From Byssochlamys sp. IMV 00236 (lineage: Eukaryota; Ascomycota; Eurotiomycetes; Eurotiales; Thermoascaceae): 18,298 nucleotides of DNA. Position numbers and translations under genes: made by a program. The notes beneath the pieces are model-generated. The model did no database searches, had not been told where the DNA came from, and saw nothing but the letters and a program-made list of their open reading frames with translations. Of this stretch, positions 9,481 to 18,298 are shown one piece after another. The stretch covers positions 1 to 18,298 of the forward strand of contig MSJH02000723.1 in NCBI GenBank assembly GCA_001931875.2, written 5' to 3'. The stretch's first letter is position 1. Every line of letters starts with the position of its first letter.

Positions 9481-9626
9481 GTTTACCCCAGTTTGCCCTA
9501 GTTTGCCCTAGTTTGCCCTGGCTTAGCATAGTCTGGCATAGTTGGGCATAGTTTTTGTTTTTGGTTTTTTTTATACCTTTTCTTTCTTACAGCATATATT
9601 GACATAGTTTGGCATAGTTTGGCTAA
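9481..9626. repeat. Decamer minisatellite, consensus GTTTGCCCTA / GTTTGGCATA
   Basis: Seven consecutive units of exactly 10 bp occupy 9481-9550: GTTTACCCCA, GTTTGCCCTA twice, GTTTGCCCTG, GCTTAGCATA, GTCTGGCATA, GTTGGGCATA. Two more units follow at 9607-9626 (GTTTGGCATA, GTTTGGCTAA) after a T-rich interruption. The array grades from a GCCCTA form to a GGCATA form. Confidence 0.85.
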
Positions 9627-9703
9627 GTAGATTGATTATTTTTCTTATAACTTCAGGGATTGAATATGTAGCTACTTCGTAGTAATATTCATTAGCAGCA
9701 GAC

Positions 9704-9930
9704 ATTGATGGACATGAGCAAAATTCTCCAGAGATTCGATGACGTTGATAAGCATAAGACAGGAACTCACTGGTATTTTCAGGCACTGATGATCATTTTT
9801 AGGCATTGATAAGCACGAGCAGGCGTTCACTGGCCTTTCCAGAGATTCAATAAGCATTTGATAAGCATTTGAGTATTTGCTTGAATGCTTGAATGTTTAA
9901 GTGTATTGATAAGTATGAGTAGACATTTTG
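9704..9930. repeat. Degenerate minisatellite containing TTGATAAGCA boxes
   Basis: Diverged repeat units of roughly 40-60 bp share two exact words. TTGATAAGCA occurs at 9745-9754, 9806-9815 and 9858-9867, with a variant TTGATAAGTA at 9906-9915. CCAGAGATTC occurs at 9728-9737 and 9839-9848. Between them, TCACTGG-type segments are also shared. The overlapping minus-strand ORFs here merely translate the repeat. Confidence 0.6.
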
Positions 9931-12458
9931 AGCATTAGCGAGTAGCAGAGGTTTTTTTAAGGGCTCATTCCGTGAGTGGCCATTATGATAGAGTAAGATG
10001 CATCAGGAACCATGACATAGAGTCAGTAAAAGTGCATTTTTCTAAACGATGGCATTAGTTATATGTACTTTGAGGTCACTTAAACGCTGTTATACCTTTT
10101 CAACATAGAAAATAATAAAATCATAGGATAATTGTTAAAAGAGATAAAGAATAAAGAAAAAAAAAAAAAGGAAAAAGGAAAAAGGAAAAAGGAAAAAGAA
10201 TGATGGTCTCTTTTAGTTTTTTGTTTACGTGAATCATTTTATTTACGCTGAAAATAAATAACTCATTCCTTCTTTCTAGTAATGCACAAATAACTCATTT
10301 ACTATGTTCTCCATATTAGAACACGTCCGAATGCCCTCCCTCCTTTTTTTTGCATAATTTTTCACGGCTTCTTTTCTTTTATAAGACCGCTTGTTTACAT
10401 AAGGTTAACCTCATATACATATAATTTTTATTCTAATTGCTTCACTTTTCTTATTTGCAATACGCGATTTTTTTTATTTTTCTAGTTGATTTCTTTAAGA
10501 ATGAGTAAAAAAAATAAAGTGAGTATCAAATGTACAAGGAAGAAGATTAAAAGGGGACGGTATCTTTAACAATGTAGCTGGTTATAAACAAAGGGCTTTT
10601 ATCAAAAGGTACTAGACTGCTGATGTTGTGAAACATGCGTGGTAGTTATCCAAAGAATCTAGTCATTACCCTTTGTTTGCTTTACATACGCCTTTTTAGT
10701 ATCTGTTGGTAAATAGCATGCTTAAGAAATAGAAAGAGGCTGATCTGTAATAGTCATATATAAATCGATACCCATTATTTAAAGAAATAGGGAGATCTCA
10801 TAAAAAATGTTAAGCATGTCATTATTATTTTTGATGGAGAACTAGAGTATCATATAATTCCGTTTTCTGACATATGCTAAAAAGAACCAAGGATAAACCA
10901 GATCGTGGGCCTTGTAGTCATCATGTATTAAACCTGTTTATCAAACTTACATAAGAGTGTGTAATGCTTTTATTGTTATTTTTAGTGCACATGAAAAGGT
11001 AAAATGTTTATCCTCTATTTCTTGCTGTTATATTCTTATCCTTTTCCTTTCTGCTTGTTAAATGTAAACTAGCATTAGCGGCGGTTGTGGTTATGATAGG
11101 TTTAATGATTATACGTCCATTTTTATAGTAAAGCAATGGATCTTCCAAGTCTGTATAAACCATTTCAAATGGCGCTCAAAACAGGACAAGTCGCTAAGGT
11201 ACGCGATATATTTGAATTAATGATTTTGTTGCCATATGTGTTCACGAGACTTGAATGATAGGCATGATAAATGATGTAATTTATTGGTAATAAAAAAGGA
11301 CAAGCTTCATTTACCCTCTCAGTATTTATGTAATGATACTGTAGATTTATTATTTGAGTGGAAACCAGAAGAGGTGTAGTCTTTAAGTGTTTTTTTCAGT
11401 TAATGGTACAATCCTTGTGGTAAAAGAAAGGCGCTTTTATTAAAAGTTATTAAACTGAACCATTTATATTTGTTCAAACTAACTGTTTAACAACATATAT
11501 TCCAAAGAACAATAGAGCTGTGAATTAATTTATGGCACAGACGACTACTTAGTAGGCTATACGCCGTTACAGTTATACCCTTTGAATGATATTATCGTGT
11601 TAAAAGCACTGGCTGGAATAAATTCAACGATTGACATTAATCTGAATTGATATATAGAGGTAACTTGATAATATACTAGAGCTTTCATTCCTTTATGACA
11701 ATATGAACATTCACATAGACCTACAAGGGCCACTCAAATTAGTGCTATTATTCATTGCTGAGTTTTCTGCTCTATCATTAACAATTGGTTAGGCACAACG
11801 ATGATAAACCGAATGAATTAGTAAATTACTTTTCCATCGGATAAAGTCTTTAAATAATACAAATTTACGTGATGCCGCGTTATTCTCAGTATCCACAGTT
11901 TAATCACCATCTATATATCATGAACTATCTAATGAGCAGTACGCATTCAATAGAAGATCTCCTCAAAAGTTGCGTATTCCAAAAAGTATCAATAGGATCC
12001 CTTATTCCATGTATTTTTGTACCTTGTTAAGGCTTGGTTTATTACACACTTTTAACCAAGAGCAGTTCGCTATGCAGTTCATTTTTTCCGTTTTTAGCAA
12101 AGTGCAACTCACGTTCAATTGAGCGCAGTCCACTTTCTTTCCTTTTTAAATGACCATAGCAACATTGTTAATAAATAACCATAGATATCACTATGCAGCT
12201 ATAGCTTATTCTGTATATATCTAATCATATGTGAGCTTTCTTTCGCCTAACTTCTGAAGCGCCGTTACACTACTTTAACCGAACGTCAATGCTTCTTTAG
12301 TACAGACCAAGGCTAGCATTCAACAATCACTGTCTGGACAAGCTCATCCTTAGTCTTGTATAATTATAAATAGGTGAACATCATTCTTTATTCATTGTAA
12401 ATAAAGATTATCGTATATTTCAGTCTCATTGACTTATCTTTTACCCTACTATTAGCTT
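9931..12458. other. Long AT-rich gene-free region
   Basis: About 2.5 kb with no supported gene, tRNA or rRNA. It contains the GGAAAAA array at 10170-10198 and scattered T and A runs. A 40-codon ATG ORF begins at 11136 (+) (MDLPSLYKPFQMALK...), with a possible donor GTACGC after codon 21, but no convincing second exon was found. A start-less open stretch near 11907-12120 (+) is about as long as chance allows. The region looks like old intergenic or mobile-element DNA. Confidence 0.4.
10170..10198. repeat. (GGAAAAA)4 microsatellite
   Basis: Four tandem GGAAAAA units directly follow an A-run. It is an ordinary simple repeat. Confidence 0.9.
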
Positions 12459-13263
12459 TTACCTCTTACCTTGCAATTGGAAAAACATCTTGGCTGGTGC
12501 TACTTTTGTGGCAGTAGTTGAGATGGCCTCTACTTGGCCAAGTAATTCATCCATTGACTTTAGGCATTCCACTTGATGTCGATATTCTGCGTAAAATGCG
12601 ACCATGTCTCACAGGAATAGTAGTCAATTGGAAACAAGACGAGAATGAGTACTCAAAGAATATGGAAAAAGATAAGCTATTCAGAAATCCAAACATGGAT
12701 CACGAAGCAGCACATAAAAAATAATGTAATCAACCAGATAAATGCTGCAGAATGTCATGGACTGACAGTTCATCTTTTACCTGTTTGTCATATTCATACT
12801 TTAAAAGAGTATTGAAATAGCTTATTATAGTTTGTTTAGTGCATACAGAGAGCAACATTATGCTAATAGCCTGTACTACAGTGTGATGCATAAAAATATC
12901 CTGAATCAATCATTGATCTTTTTCTTCTTGTTTTATACGCTTGCTAATTATATCGCCCATTTCAAATCATCACATTTGAAAATTCTTCAGAGGAAAAGAA
13001 CCTAATAAACAGGAACAACAAAAAAGACACCAAAAAAGGCAATGATAAGTAATCGGACAGCATAAAATAAAGGTGGATAATATACCAAACAGAAGCTATT
13101 GTCATATTTTAAAATGCTGACGCTTTCAATAATGGTAAGGTAAGTGCCATTCTCGAAAAACAAGCATTCGTGTGAAATTCAAAATTGAGGTTCTCATTTT
13201 ATAATATGTCATCACCTGAACTTTGTCTCCCTCAATTGATATTTTTAGTATAGATACTTCCAT
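12459..13263 (-). pseudogene. Cluster of minus-strand coding-like fragments
   Basis: Three minus-strand open segments read like protein in an otherwise gene-free area. First, 13263-13126 (ATG start, 45 aa, MEVSILKISIEGDKVQV...). Second, 12909-12730 (59 codons, ...TVVQAISIMLLSVCTKQ... ending VHDILQHLSG). Third, 12605-12459 (48 aa, ECLKSMDELLGQVEA, ATKVAPAKMFFQLQ), which ends near a GGTAAGAG donor-like word and overlaps a CGCAG acceptor-like word. I could not join them with frame-preserving GT-AG introns, and the family is not recognised. This is either a gene with atypical splicing or a decayed gene or element. Confidence 0.25.
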
Positions 13264-13694
13264 TGATCTGTATTATAGTATGAGTTTACATTCTGACTGA
13301 TAAAGTCCATCAAAGACCATCAAACAAGGAATAAGCCCCCTCAGTTGAAATTTCGACTTGCAGCCTTTCAGTAGGGATCAGGCGACTGTCACTAAGGGTC
13401 ATTAGCCTTTCACAAAGTTATTACGTAAGATGACAGAAGCTTATAGAACGACGCCTGGGTTTCACCCTACAAAATTCTAAGGGCCGACAGGAAAAGGGAG
13501 GCGACATGGAAGAGTCTCACGCTTAAATGAATCTAAAAAAGTTTCAATTTGATTGGATGGGACGCTTTTTGTCTGAGATTAAATAATGCTTCCATTTGAA
13601 ATGGTAGAAATTCCAGCAAAGCGTCTTTAGCAGTCTGAGACGTTGACACAGACTCTAAATTAGCACAACGTCTACACTTGATGCCATAAAAAGA

Positions 13695-13712
13695 CTCTCT
13701 CTCTCTCTCTCT
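13695..13712. repeat. (CT)9 microsatellite
   Basis: Nine CT dinucleotides lie in a gene-free region. Confidence 0.9.
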
Positions 13713-13847
13713 TTTACACTCTGTGCGTAGTCAAGAAAAAGCGCCCTTTGAAGCTCTATGTACGGAATCCTTAAAGAGTAAGCTGATTGTAGAATTGCTA
13801 TGAAAATCTTTACTTGATTCTTCAGTAGTTCAAAAGCTTGAATGTCC

Positions 13848-13886
13848 TTTTTTTTTTTTTTTTTTTTTTTTATACAAAAAAAAAAA
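13848..13886. repeat. T24-ATAC-A11 tract, hairpin-capable
   Basis: Twenty-four T, then ATAC, then eleven A, followed by a short GA repeat. The A-run can pair with the T-run around a four-base loop. Such tracts also arise by replication slippage. Confidence 0.85.
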
Positions 13887-14504
13887 GAGAGAGGACACAA
13901 TTGTACTAATTCTCTCGAACAATCAACTTGCAATTTAGTCGAGTCTTCCTCACGGAAAGGCATGGAAGAGTTTGACAGCGAATAAACAATGTGCTAACAA
14001 AGAGCCGCTCCCCCTAAAAAGAAACCAAAGCAATATAACAAAAATAAGAAAGGTGCATGCAATTAATCTATCAAAAGATGAAGCACATGTGTTTATTTAT
14101 GAGATGATTATCTAATTGATTGTGAAAGAAATAGATAAAGAGAGGAAGGGGGAATAAAATCTCAAGATGAACGCCACTAGGGAGAACAAAGAAGATAAAG
14201 TTTATTGACAGAATGATAGCTATTTGATCCTTTTACTGTAAGCTTTGTTTTTACGTGTGGGTAAATCGGAACATTCATAAACTATAAATGTGTCTTGAAT
14301 ATGTTTCGATCTGAGCTGTGTTTCTAAAATAAAATTTTTTATTACTATGGAAACAACGATCAAATTGAAAACACTATGGCAACAGGTCCATAGCAATATT
14401 GCTCCCCCTTTTCCCCTTTTTGAAATTTCTTCTCCTTACTTAGAGGAATCTAACGTGAGAACTTTGATGGAATAGATTTCATTGGTAAAAGATTTATTTA
14501 ACGT

Positions 14505-14527
14505 TTATCATTTTATCAGCTTTATCT
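14505..14527. promoter_or_regulatory. Three clustered GATA sites upstream of the GATA-factor gene
   Basis: TTATCA (14505-14510), TTATCA (14513-14518) and TTATCT (14522-14527) are three GATAA cores on the minus strand within 23 bp. They lie about 150-170 bp before the ATG of the GATA-factor gene. Autoregulation or cross-regulation through such sites is known for fungal nitrogen GATA factors. Here it is inferred from position only. Confidence 0.4.
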
Positions 14528-14672
14528 TGAATTAAAATGGCGCGATTAATTTTTTAGAACTTCTCTTTCGCTTTCTTTATCTCCTCTTTTTTCTTTTCTT
14601 TCTTTCTTAACTTTTTTTTTCTTCAACCTTTTGACATAAAATAAACAATCCCTCCTTCGTTTTCCTAAAAAG

Positions 14673-15512
14673 ATGACCATGTTTGATAGAAAAGAACAAG
14701 AATTAACAGCGTGGACACCTGAGGAAGATAAAAAGGCAGAAGACCATCATCAAGGTGTGACGATATGTGCTAATTGTGAAACGACGACGACACCCTTGTG
14801 GAGAAGAGATACGAGTGGAAGAACGATATGCAATGCATGTGGGCTTTATTATAAACTACATCTGGTGCACAGACCAGCCACGATGATGAGAACAGTGATC
14901 AAAAGGAGAAAGCGTTGTTCTTCAAATAGTAATAATAGTGCGACTGAAAAACGTACAAGAAGAAAATCAAATGAACATCATCATCATCAACAACAGCAAC
15001 AACAAGTAGAAAGTGATTCAGAACTCATGCCTCCTCCATCACCGTCATCATCATCTTCTCAAACCAACAGTCCATCACCTTCTATTCAACCTATCGTCTT
15101 ACCACCACTGTATCCACCTAGCCATCATCATTCTTCTTCTATGCATCATAAAAAATTGGATTTACACGTTTGTTCAAATACGATCGAATCACAAAAAGAA
15201 TACCGAAGTTACTTGCAAAGAGAGGTCAGTAGACTGTCCAGCTTGCTATCTGAGACTACGTCCATGTTAGAGGACATTGACCGTGCCCTGGCCAACCCTA
15301 TACCGAACGGTCAATCCTGTGTTCATTGTTCGTTACATCAAGACACCAAAGACAAAGAACATCAAGTGGCAAGATCCTTACTGTCCTTAGCTAGATCCCC
15401 TCCACCCAAAGACTCTACTGCATTTATAAATCGTTTACCTCCTATTTCTGCATTACCCTCTTCAAATTATAACAACAATAATACAAATTCATTGCCTTCA
15501 TTACTATCTTAA
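14673..15512 (+). CDS. GATA zinc-finger transcription factor with C-terminal coiled coil
   Basis: An intronless gene for 279 aa. One type-IVa GATA finger spans residues 32-56: Cys32-x2-Cys35-x17-Cys53-x2-Cys56, with TPLWRRD and [10 protein letters not shown]. The basic tail (RTVIKRRKR) contacts DNA and likely serves as nuclear localisation signal. Next come a low-complexity His/Gln run (about 102-112), a Ser/Pro-rich linker, and a predicted coiled coil at about 176-206 ([16 protein letters not shown]...), with leucines and an IEx-type heptad pattern. A single x17 finger plus C-terminal zipper is the plan of the AreB/Gzf3/ASD-4 branch, which modulates nitrogen-catabolite genes. White-collar and SreA types look different (PAS domains, or two fingers). 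The N-terminal 28 residues carry no known domain. The start follows a long pyrimidine-rich leader. The gene converges on asparagine synthetase 76 bp away. Family assignment is firm; the nitrogen role is inferred. Confidence 0.93.
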   Translation: MTMFDRKEQELTAWTPEEDKKAEDHHQGVTICANCETTTTPLWRRDTSGRTICNACGLYYKLHLVHRPATMMRTVIKRRKRCSSNSNNSATEKRTRRKSNEHHHHQQQQQQVESDSELMPPPSPSSSSSQTNSPSPSIQPIVLPPLYPPSHHHSSSMHHKKLDLHVCSNTIESQKEYRSYLQREVSRLSSLLSETTSMLEDIDRALANPIPNGQSCVHCSLHQDTKDKEHQVARSLLSLARSPPPKDSTAFINRLPPISALPSSNYNNNNTNSLPSLLS

Positions 15513-15516
15513 AAAA

Positions 15517-15546
15517 AATAAATGTGTGTAAAGCTTTTTTTTTATT
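15517..15546. terminator. Facing polyadenylation signals of the convergent GATA and ASN1 genes
   Basis: AATAAA on the plus strand (15517-15522) lies five bases after the GATA-factor stop. AATAAA on the minus strand (15541-15546) lies about 43 nt after the ASN1 stop. With cleavage downstream of each signal, the two 3' UTRs would overlap within the 76-bp spacer. Confidence 0.45.
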
Positions 15547-15588
15547 TCTCTCATTCTATATGTATGGTTGCAATAATGTACAGTGTGT

Positions 15589-17504
15589 CTATTTCTTGAT
15601 ATAAGCAGCATCATGGACCTTTTGAGCACGACCTGAAGGGTCTTCGGGACAACCCCAATCGGCTCTAGGAATCCATCTGACGACAGAAGCTGTACATGCT
15701 TCTTGAGGATACCATTGTTCAAACATGACTCTGTACATGTAAGCTTCCTTGGTCGTAGGCACGTCCTTGGACCAGCGAGCAGAGGCTTGAGAGAATTCAT
15801 CATCCGAGACCTTGTTCTCACTGACTTGTTTGAGGGTATCAATCCAGCTGTATCCAACACCGTCTGAGAACTGTTCCTTTTGACGCCAGAGAATCTCGCT
15901 AGGCAAGTAAGGCTTTGCGCTGGGGTCGTCAGAGGTGTCAAATGCCTTTCTCAGGATATACTTCTCCATGCGTCCCTTGCTACGGTCATGTAATTTTTCG
16001 GCAGGGTCAATGTTCATAGAGACTTCCAAGAACTGCTTGTCCAAGAAGGGCACACGGGCTTCAACACCCCAGGCCATGGTAGATTTGTTGGCACGAAGAC
16101 AGTCGGCGGTATGCAAGTTCTTAACACGTGTGACTGTTTCGGCATGGAAGGATTCCTTGTCGGGTGCATTGTTGAAGTAGAGGTAACCGCCAAAGACTTC
16201 ATCGGCACCTTCACCAGACAAGACCATCTTGACGCCCAAGGCCTTGATCTTACGAGACAAGAGATACATGGGGGTTGAGGCACGGATGGTTGTGACATCG
16301 TAGGTTTCCAAATGATAAATCACATCGCTCACAGCGTCCAGGGCTTCTTGGATCGTGAATGTGTATTCGTGGTGAACTGTCTTCAAATGTTTAGCGACTT
16401 CACGAGCGGCGATCAAGTCGGGGGATCCCGGGAGACCAATAGAGAATGAGTGGAGTCGAGGCCATAAACGAGGACCGCCTGGTGAATGGTTAATATAAGA
16501 AGTCACTATCCTATGTATAAAAACTTACTTTCATCAAAGTTTTCAACGTCACTGTCAGATCCTTTGTAACCAGCAGCAATCTTTTCAGTTTCACGAGCAG
16601 CAATAGAAGCAATCAAACTGGAATCAAGACCACCAGACAAGAGAACACCATAAGGTACTTCAGCCATCAATCGCTTACGGACAGCCTTTTCGAGGGCTTT
16701 TCTCAACACTGTATAGTCCACAGGGTCCGTAGGCACACGGTCGCCATTCCACCAGCTAGGGTTGAACCAACGGGTTGTCTCTTGGGTGTCGGAGTCATAG
16801 ATATGACCAGGAGGGAAAGCCAGGATCTTATCGCAGTCTTCGTTCAATGATTTAAGTTCAGAGGCAAAATAGACAGTACCAGGCATATTGGAATTCCAAC
16901 CGTAGTAAAGGGTAGTAATACCGATAGGATCCCGAGCGGCAATAACACGGTTGCGAGCCTTGTCCAAGAGAACAAAGGAGAACATACCGTCCAGGTGCTG
17001 AACAATATCTTTGTCTAATTCCTTGTACTATAGAATAGATGTGTTTAGAGAGAGAGTCAGAGTGTGATGGAGATCCAAACACTTACACCGTGCATAATAA
17101 CTTCACAGTCAGATTCAGTCTTGAAATCATAATCTTCCTTTAATTGGTTTCTTAATTGCTTGTGGTTATAGATCTCACCGTTAACACAGAGGATCAAGTT
17201 GCCGTCTTCGCTGACGATGGGTTGAGCACCAGAACCTTTATAAAGAGGTATAAGTTTATGTTATTTTTCAAAAATAAAAACTTACTGAGGCCGACAATAG
17301 CAAGACGTTCATGAGAAAAGATGTGGTTGTTTGCAATCACACAGCCAGACCAATCAGGACCACGGTGTCTGATCCTATTTATCAGAGTTAATATCATCTC
17401 TTGCTCTACTCTCATTGAACTTACTTTTTTGAAAGATATAAAGCACGTTGACGATAGGCTTCTGCGTCACCTTGATAGTTGTATACGGCAAAAATACCAC
17501 ACAT
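15589..17504 (-). CDS. ASN1: Asparagine synthetase, glutamine-hydrolysing
   Basis: Makes asparagine from aspartate, ATP and glutamine in the cytosol. Five exons: 17504-17425, 17374-17286, 17235-17087, 17027-16529 and 16478-15589. The introns are 50-59 nt with GTAAGT donors. Joined they give 568 aa, close to yeast Asn1. The protein starts MCGIF, so Cys2, the Ntn-type nucleophile freed by removal of Met1, is present. The glutaminase domain (about 1-205) shows RHRGPD, NGEIYNH (75-81) and the ESD glutamine-binding motif (97-99). The synthetase domain carries the PP-loop SGGLDSS (237-243), then [12 protein letters not shown] and [10 protein letters not shown]. All key residues are intact. The start is fixed by the Cys2 requirement. 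Upstream lie a TATA box, a TGACTCA site and several GATA sites. The gene is convergent with the GATA factor. Confidence 0.97.
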
Positions 17505-17561
17505 GATTGAAAATCAAAATGAAAAAGAAAAGGAACAGAAGTGGATGTAGAAATTGATTGA

Positions 17562-17567
17562 TTTATA
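17562..17567 (-). promoter_or_regulatory. TATA box of ASN1
   Basis: TATAAA on the minus strand lies 58-63 nt upstream of the ASN1 ATG, a typical fungal spacing. Confidence 0.5.
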
Positions 17568-17704
17568 GGTACTGTCTTTATTCGGCGTTTGAAACGGCAT
17601 CTACACTTATCCATTGATCTTTTTCTTTCTTTTCTTTTTTAATAAAGATCATTCATTGGTTAGCTTTTGGCTTGCTATTTTTCTCTCTTTCTCTGTTTCT
17701 TTGC

Positions 17705-17960
17705 ATCTTTTATCTAGTCCATCTTTTTTTTTGTCCTTGTTGATTTAATTATAAAACTTTTTTTTTTTTTAAACTAGTTATCTTGTGTAACTTGTTCTGT
17801 TGCTTGCCCATTGTGACTCACACTTAGCTTATTTCCTTTTATAGCAACCTTTTTTTTTTCATCCAACGAATGCTGTCCTTTTTTTCCCACAATGGCTGGC
17901 CTGCATTTGAAGCAGATAAGGTCGCTGAATGGACATGTTGCACCATTGGTTTTTTATCTC
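17705..17960 (-). promoter_or_regulatory. ASN1 upstream region: TGACTCA site and GATA sites
   Basis: A perfect TGACTCA at 17814-17820 lies about 310 bp upstream of the ASN1 ATG. It is the target of Gcn4/CPC1 bZIP activators, which induce amino-acid biosynthesis genes on starvation. Four GATA cores flank it: 17710-17715, 17778-17783, 17915-17920 (GATAAG) and 17954-17959. The other part of this 510-bp spacer is T-rich and has no gene. Its far end must also hold the ISD11 3' UTR, with AATAAA repeats near 18000. Confidence 0.5.
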
Positions 17961-18014
17961 AAATAAACAATCATGACAATATAATAGTAAAATGATATTT
18001 ATTTATTTAGGTAT

Positions 18015-18275
18015 TTAAGCTCTACGAGGTACTTCAACGACCAAGTGTTCACCTCTAGTATACATTTGACTGATGGCAGCTTGACGTTTCACTACATCCA
18101 AGTCATGTTTTGCTTTTTCGAGCAAGGCAGTAATCTTTTCAGGATTTGTTTCATTCATGTTGGCACGAAATCCATCTTTTGAACGACGAATGGTGTAATC
18201 CCTGAAGTTGTAAGAAGCAAACTTTTTGCCATGACGAAGGAATTGACGATAAAGAGAAAGCACTTGAGTCGACAT
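18015..18275 (-). CDS. ISD11: ISD11/LYRM4, LYR-motif subunit of the mitochondrial cysteine desulfurase
   Basis: A single-exon protein of 86 aa, close to the usual size (about 90). It stabilises the Nfs1 cysteine desulfurase in the mitochondrial matrix and recruits acyl-ACP, enabling Fe-S cluster assembly. The LYR tripeptide is at residues 8-10 (VLSLYRQFLR) and is followed by FASYNFRDYTIRRSKDGFR. This Tyr-Asn-[FY]-Arg and Arg-Arg-x2-Asp-x-Phe pattern separates ISD11 from other LYRM proteins. The C-terminal helix has ALLEKAKHDLDVVKRQ. No separate cleavable presequence is evident, as usual for the family. The start is the only ATG before the LYR motif. Just 23 bp of its upstream region lie in the window, so its promoter is not visible. 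Confidence 0.93.
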   Translation of the reverse strand: MSTQVLSLYRQFLRHGKKFASYNFRDYTIRRSKDGFRANMNETNPEKITALLEKAKHDLDVVKRQAAISQMYTRGEHLVVEVPRRA

Positions 18276-18298
18276 GAAGAAATATGAAAAAGAAAAAA

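Larger units (their letters stand above)
13264..14504. other. Gene-free region with simple repeats and short inverted repeats
   Basis: About 1.2 kb with no convincing gene. It holds a near-palindrome around CCCTACAAAATTCTAAGGG (13464-13482), a direct repeat of AGCCTTTCA (near 13361 and 13404), a CT repeat, and a T24/A11 hairpin-capable tract. A 102-codon minus-strand frame at 13655-13963 is built largely from these repeats and was rejected. Confidence 0.4.

Noticed and set aside
9571..9857. Two overlapping minus-strand ORFs of 61-71 codons
   Set aside because: They translate the degenerate minisatellite, giving a repeated peptide pattern, and have no recognisable domain.
12518..12724. 68-codon plus-strand ORF
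   Set aside because: Opens at a TTG with a stop codon immediately before. The antisense frame of the same DNA looks more protein-like. No family recognised.
13655..13963. 102-codon minus-strand ORF
   Set aside because: Its Lys run and ERERES stretch are translations of the T/A and CT simple repeats, and no family resemblance was seen. The open frame exists mainly because repeats lack stops.
15504..16298. ORFs antisense to, or in other frames of, the ASN1 last exon
   Set aside because: Shadows of the strongly conserved asparagine synthetase reading frame.
1..18298. tRNA genes, 5S rRNA or CRISPR-like arrays
   Set aside because: No A-box/B-box pair with a foldable cloverleaf, no rRNA core and no spaced identical repeats were seen by eye. 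A tRNAscan run would settle it.

Overview
The window looks like nuclear DNA of an early-diverging fungus, most likely one of the Mucoromycota (Mucorales-like). It is AT-rich, and its genes are cut by many very short GT-AG introns: the 15 I could place are 49-59 nt long. The proteins are eukaryotic, and one family (FANCA) is usually associated with animals and plants rather than Dikarya. Species cannot be fixed from the sequence alone. The start of the window (GGCC plus 29 A) may be a contig edge.

Layout. 127-1980 (-): six-exon FANCA-like DNA-repair scaffold, about 533 aa. 2136-3392 (-): intronless FAD-dependent monooxygenase. 3393-4180: spacer with one doubtful small ORF. 4181-6907 (-): seven-exon ribonucleotide reductase large subunit (803 aa), with MluI-box-like and CRE elements in its promoter. 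6908-14672: about 7.7 kb with no convincing intact gene. It holds decayed coding-like fragments, a possible retroelement protease remnant, an LTR-like block, two degenerate minisatellites and several simple repeats. 14673-15512 (+): single-exon GATA zinc-finger factor with a C-terminal coiled coil. 15589-17504 (-): five-exon asparagine synthetase (568 aa), convergent with the GATA gene across a 76-bp spacer. 18015-18275 (-): ISD11/LYRM4, the partner of the mitochondrial cysteine desulfurase.

How the genes relate. There is no operon or obvious gene cluster. Two genes serve DNA replication and repair: RNR1 for dNTP supply and FANCA for crosslink repair. Two fit nitrogen metabolism: a GATA factor of the AreB/ASD4-like single-finger plus coiled-coil type, and asparagine synthetase, whose upstream region carries a perfect TGACTCA (Gcn4/CPC1-type) site and several GATA sites. 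ISD11 is Fe-S cluster housekeeping. Exon structures were worked out by hand from splice consensus, frame continuity and family conservation. No alignment or database search was run.
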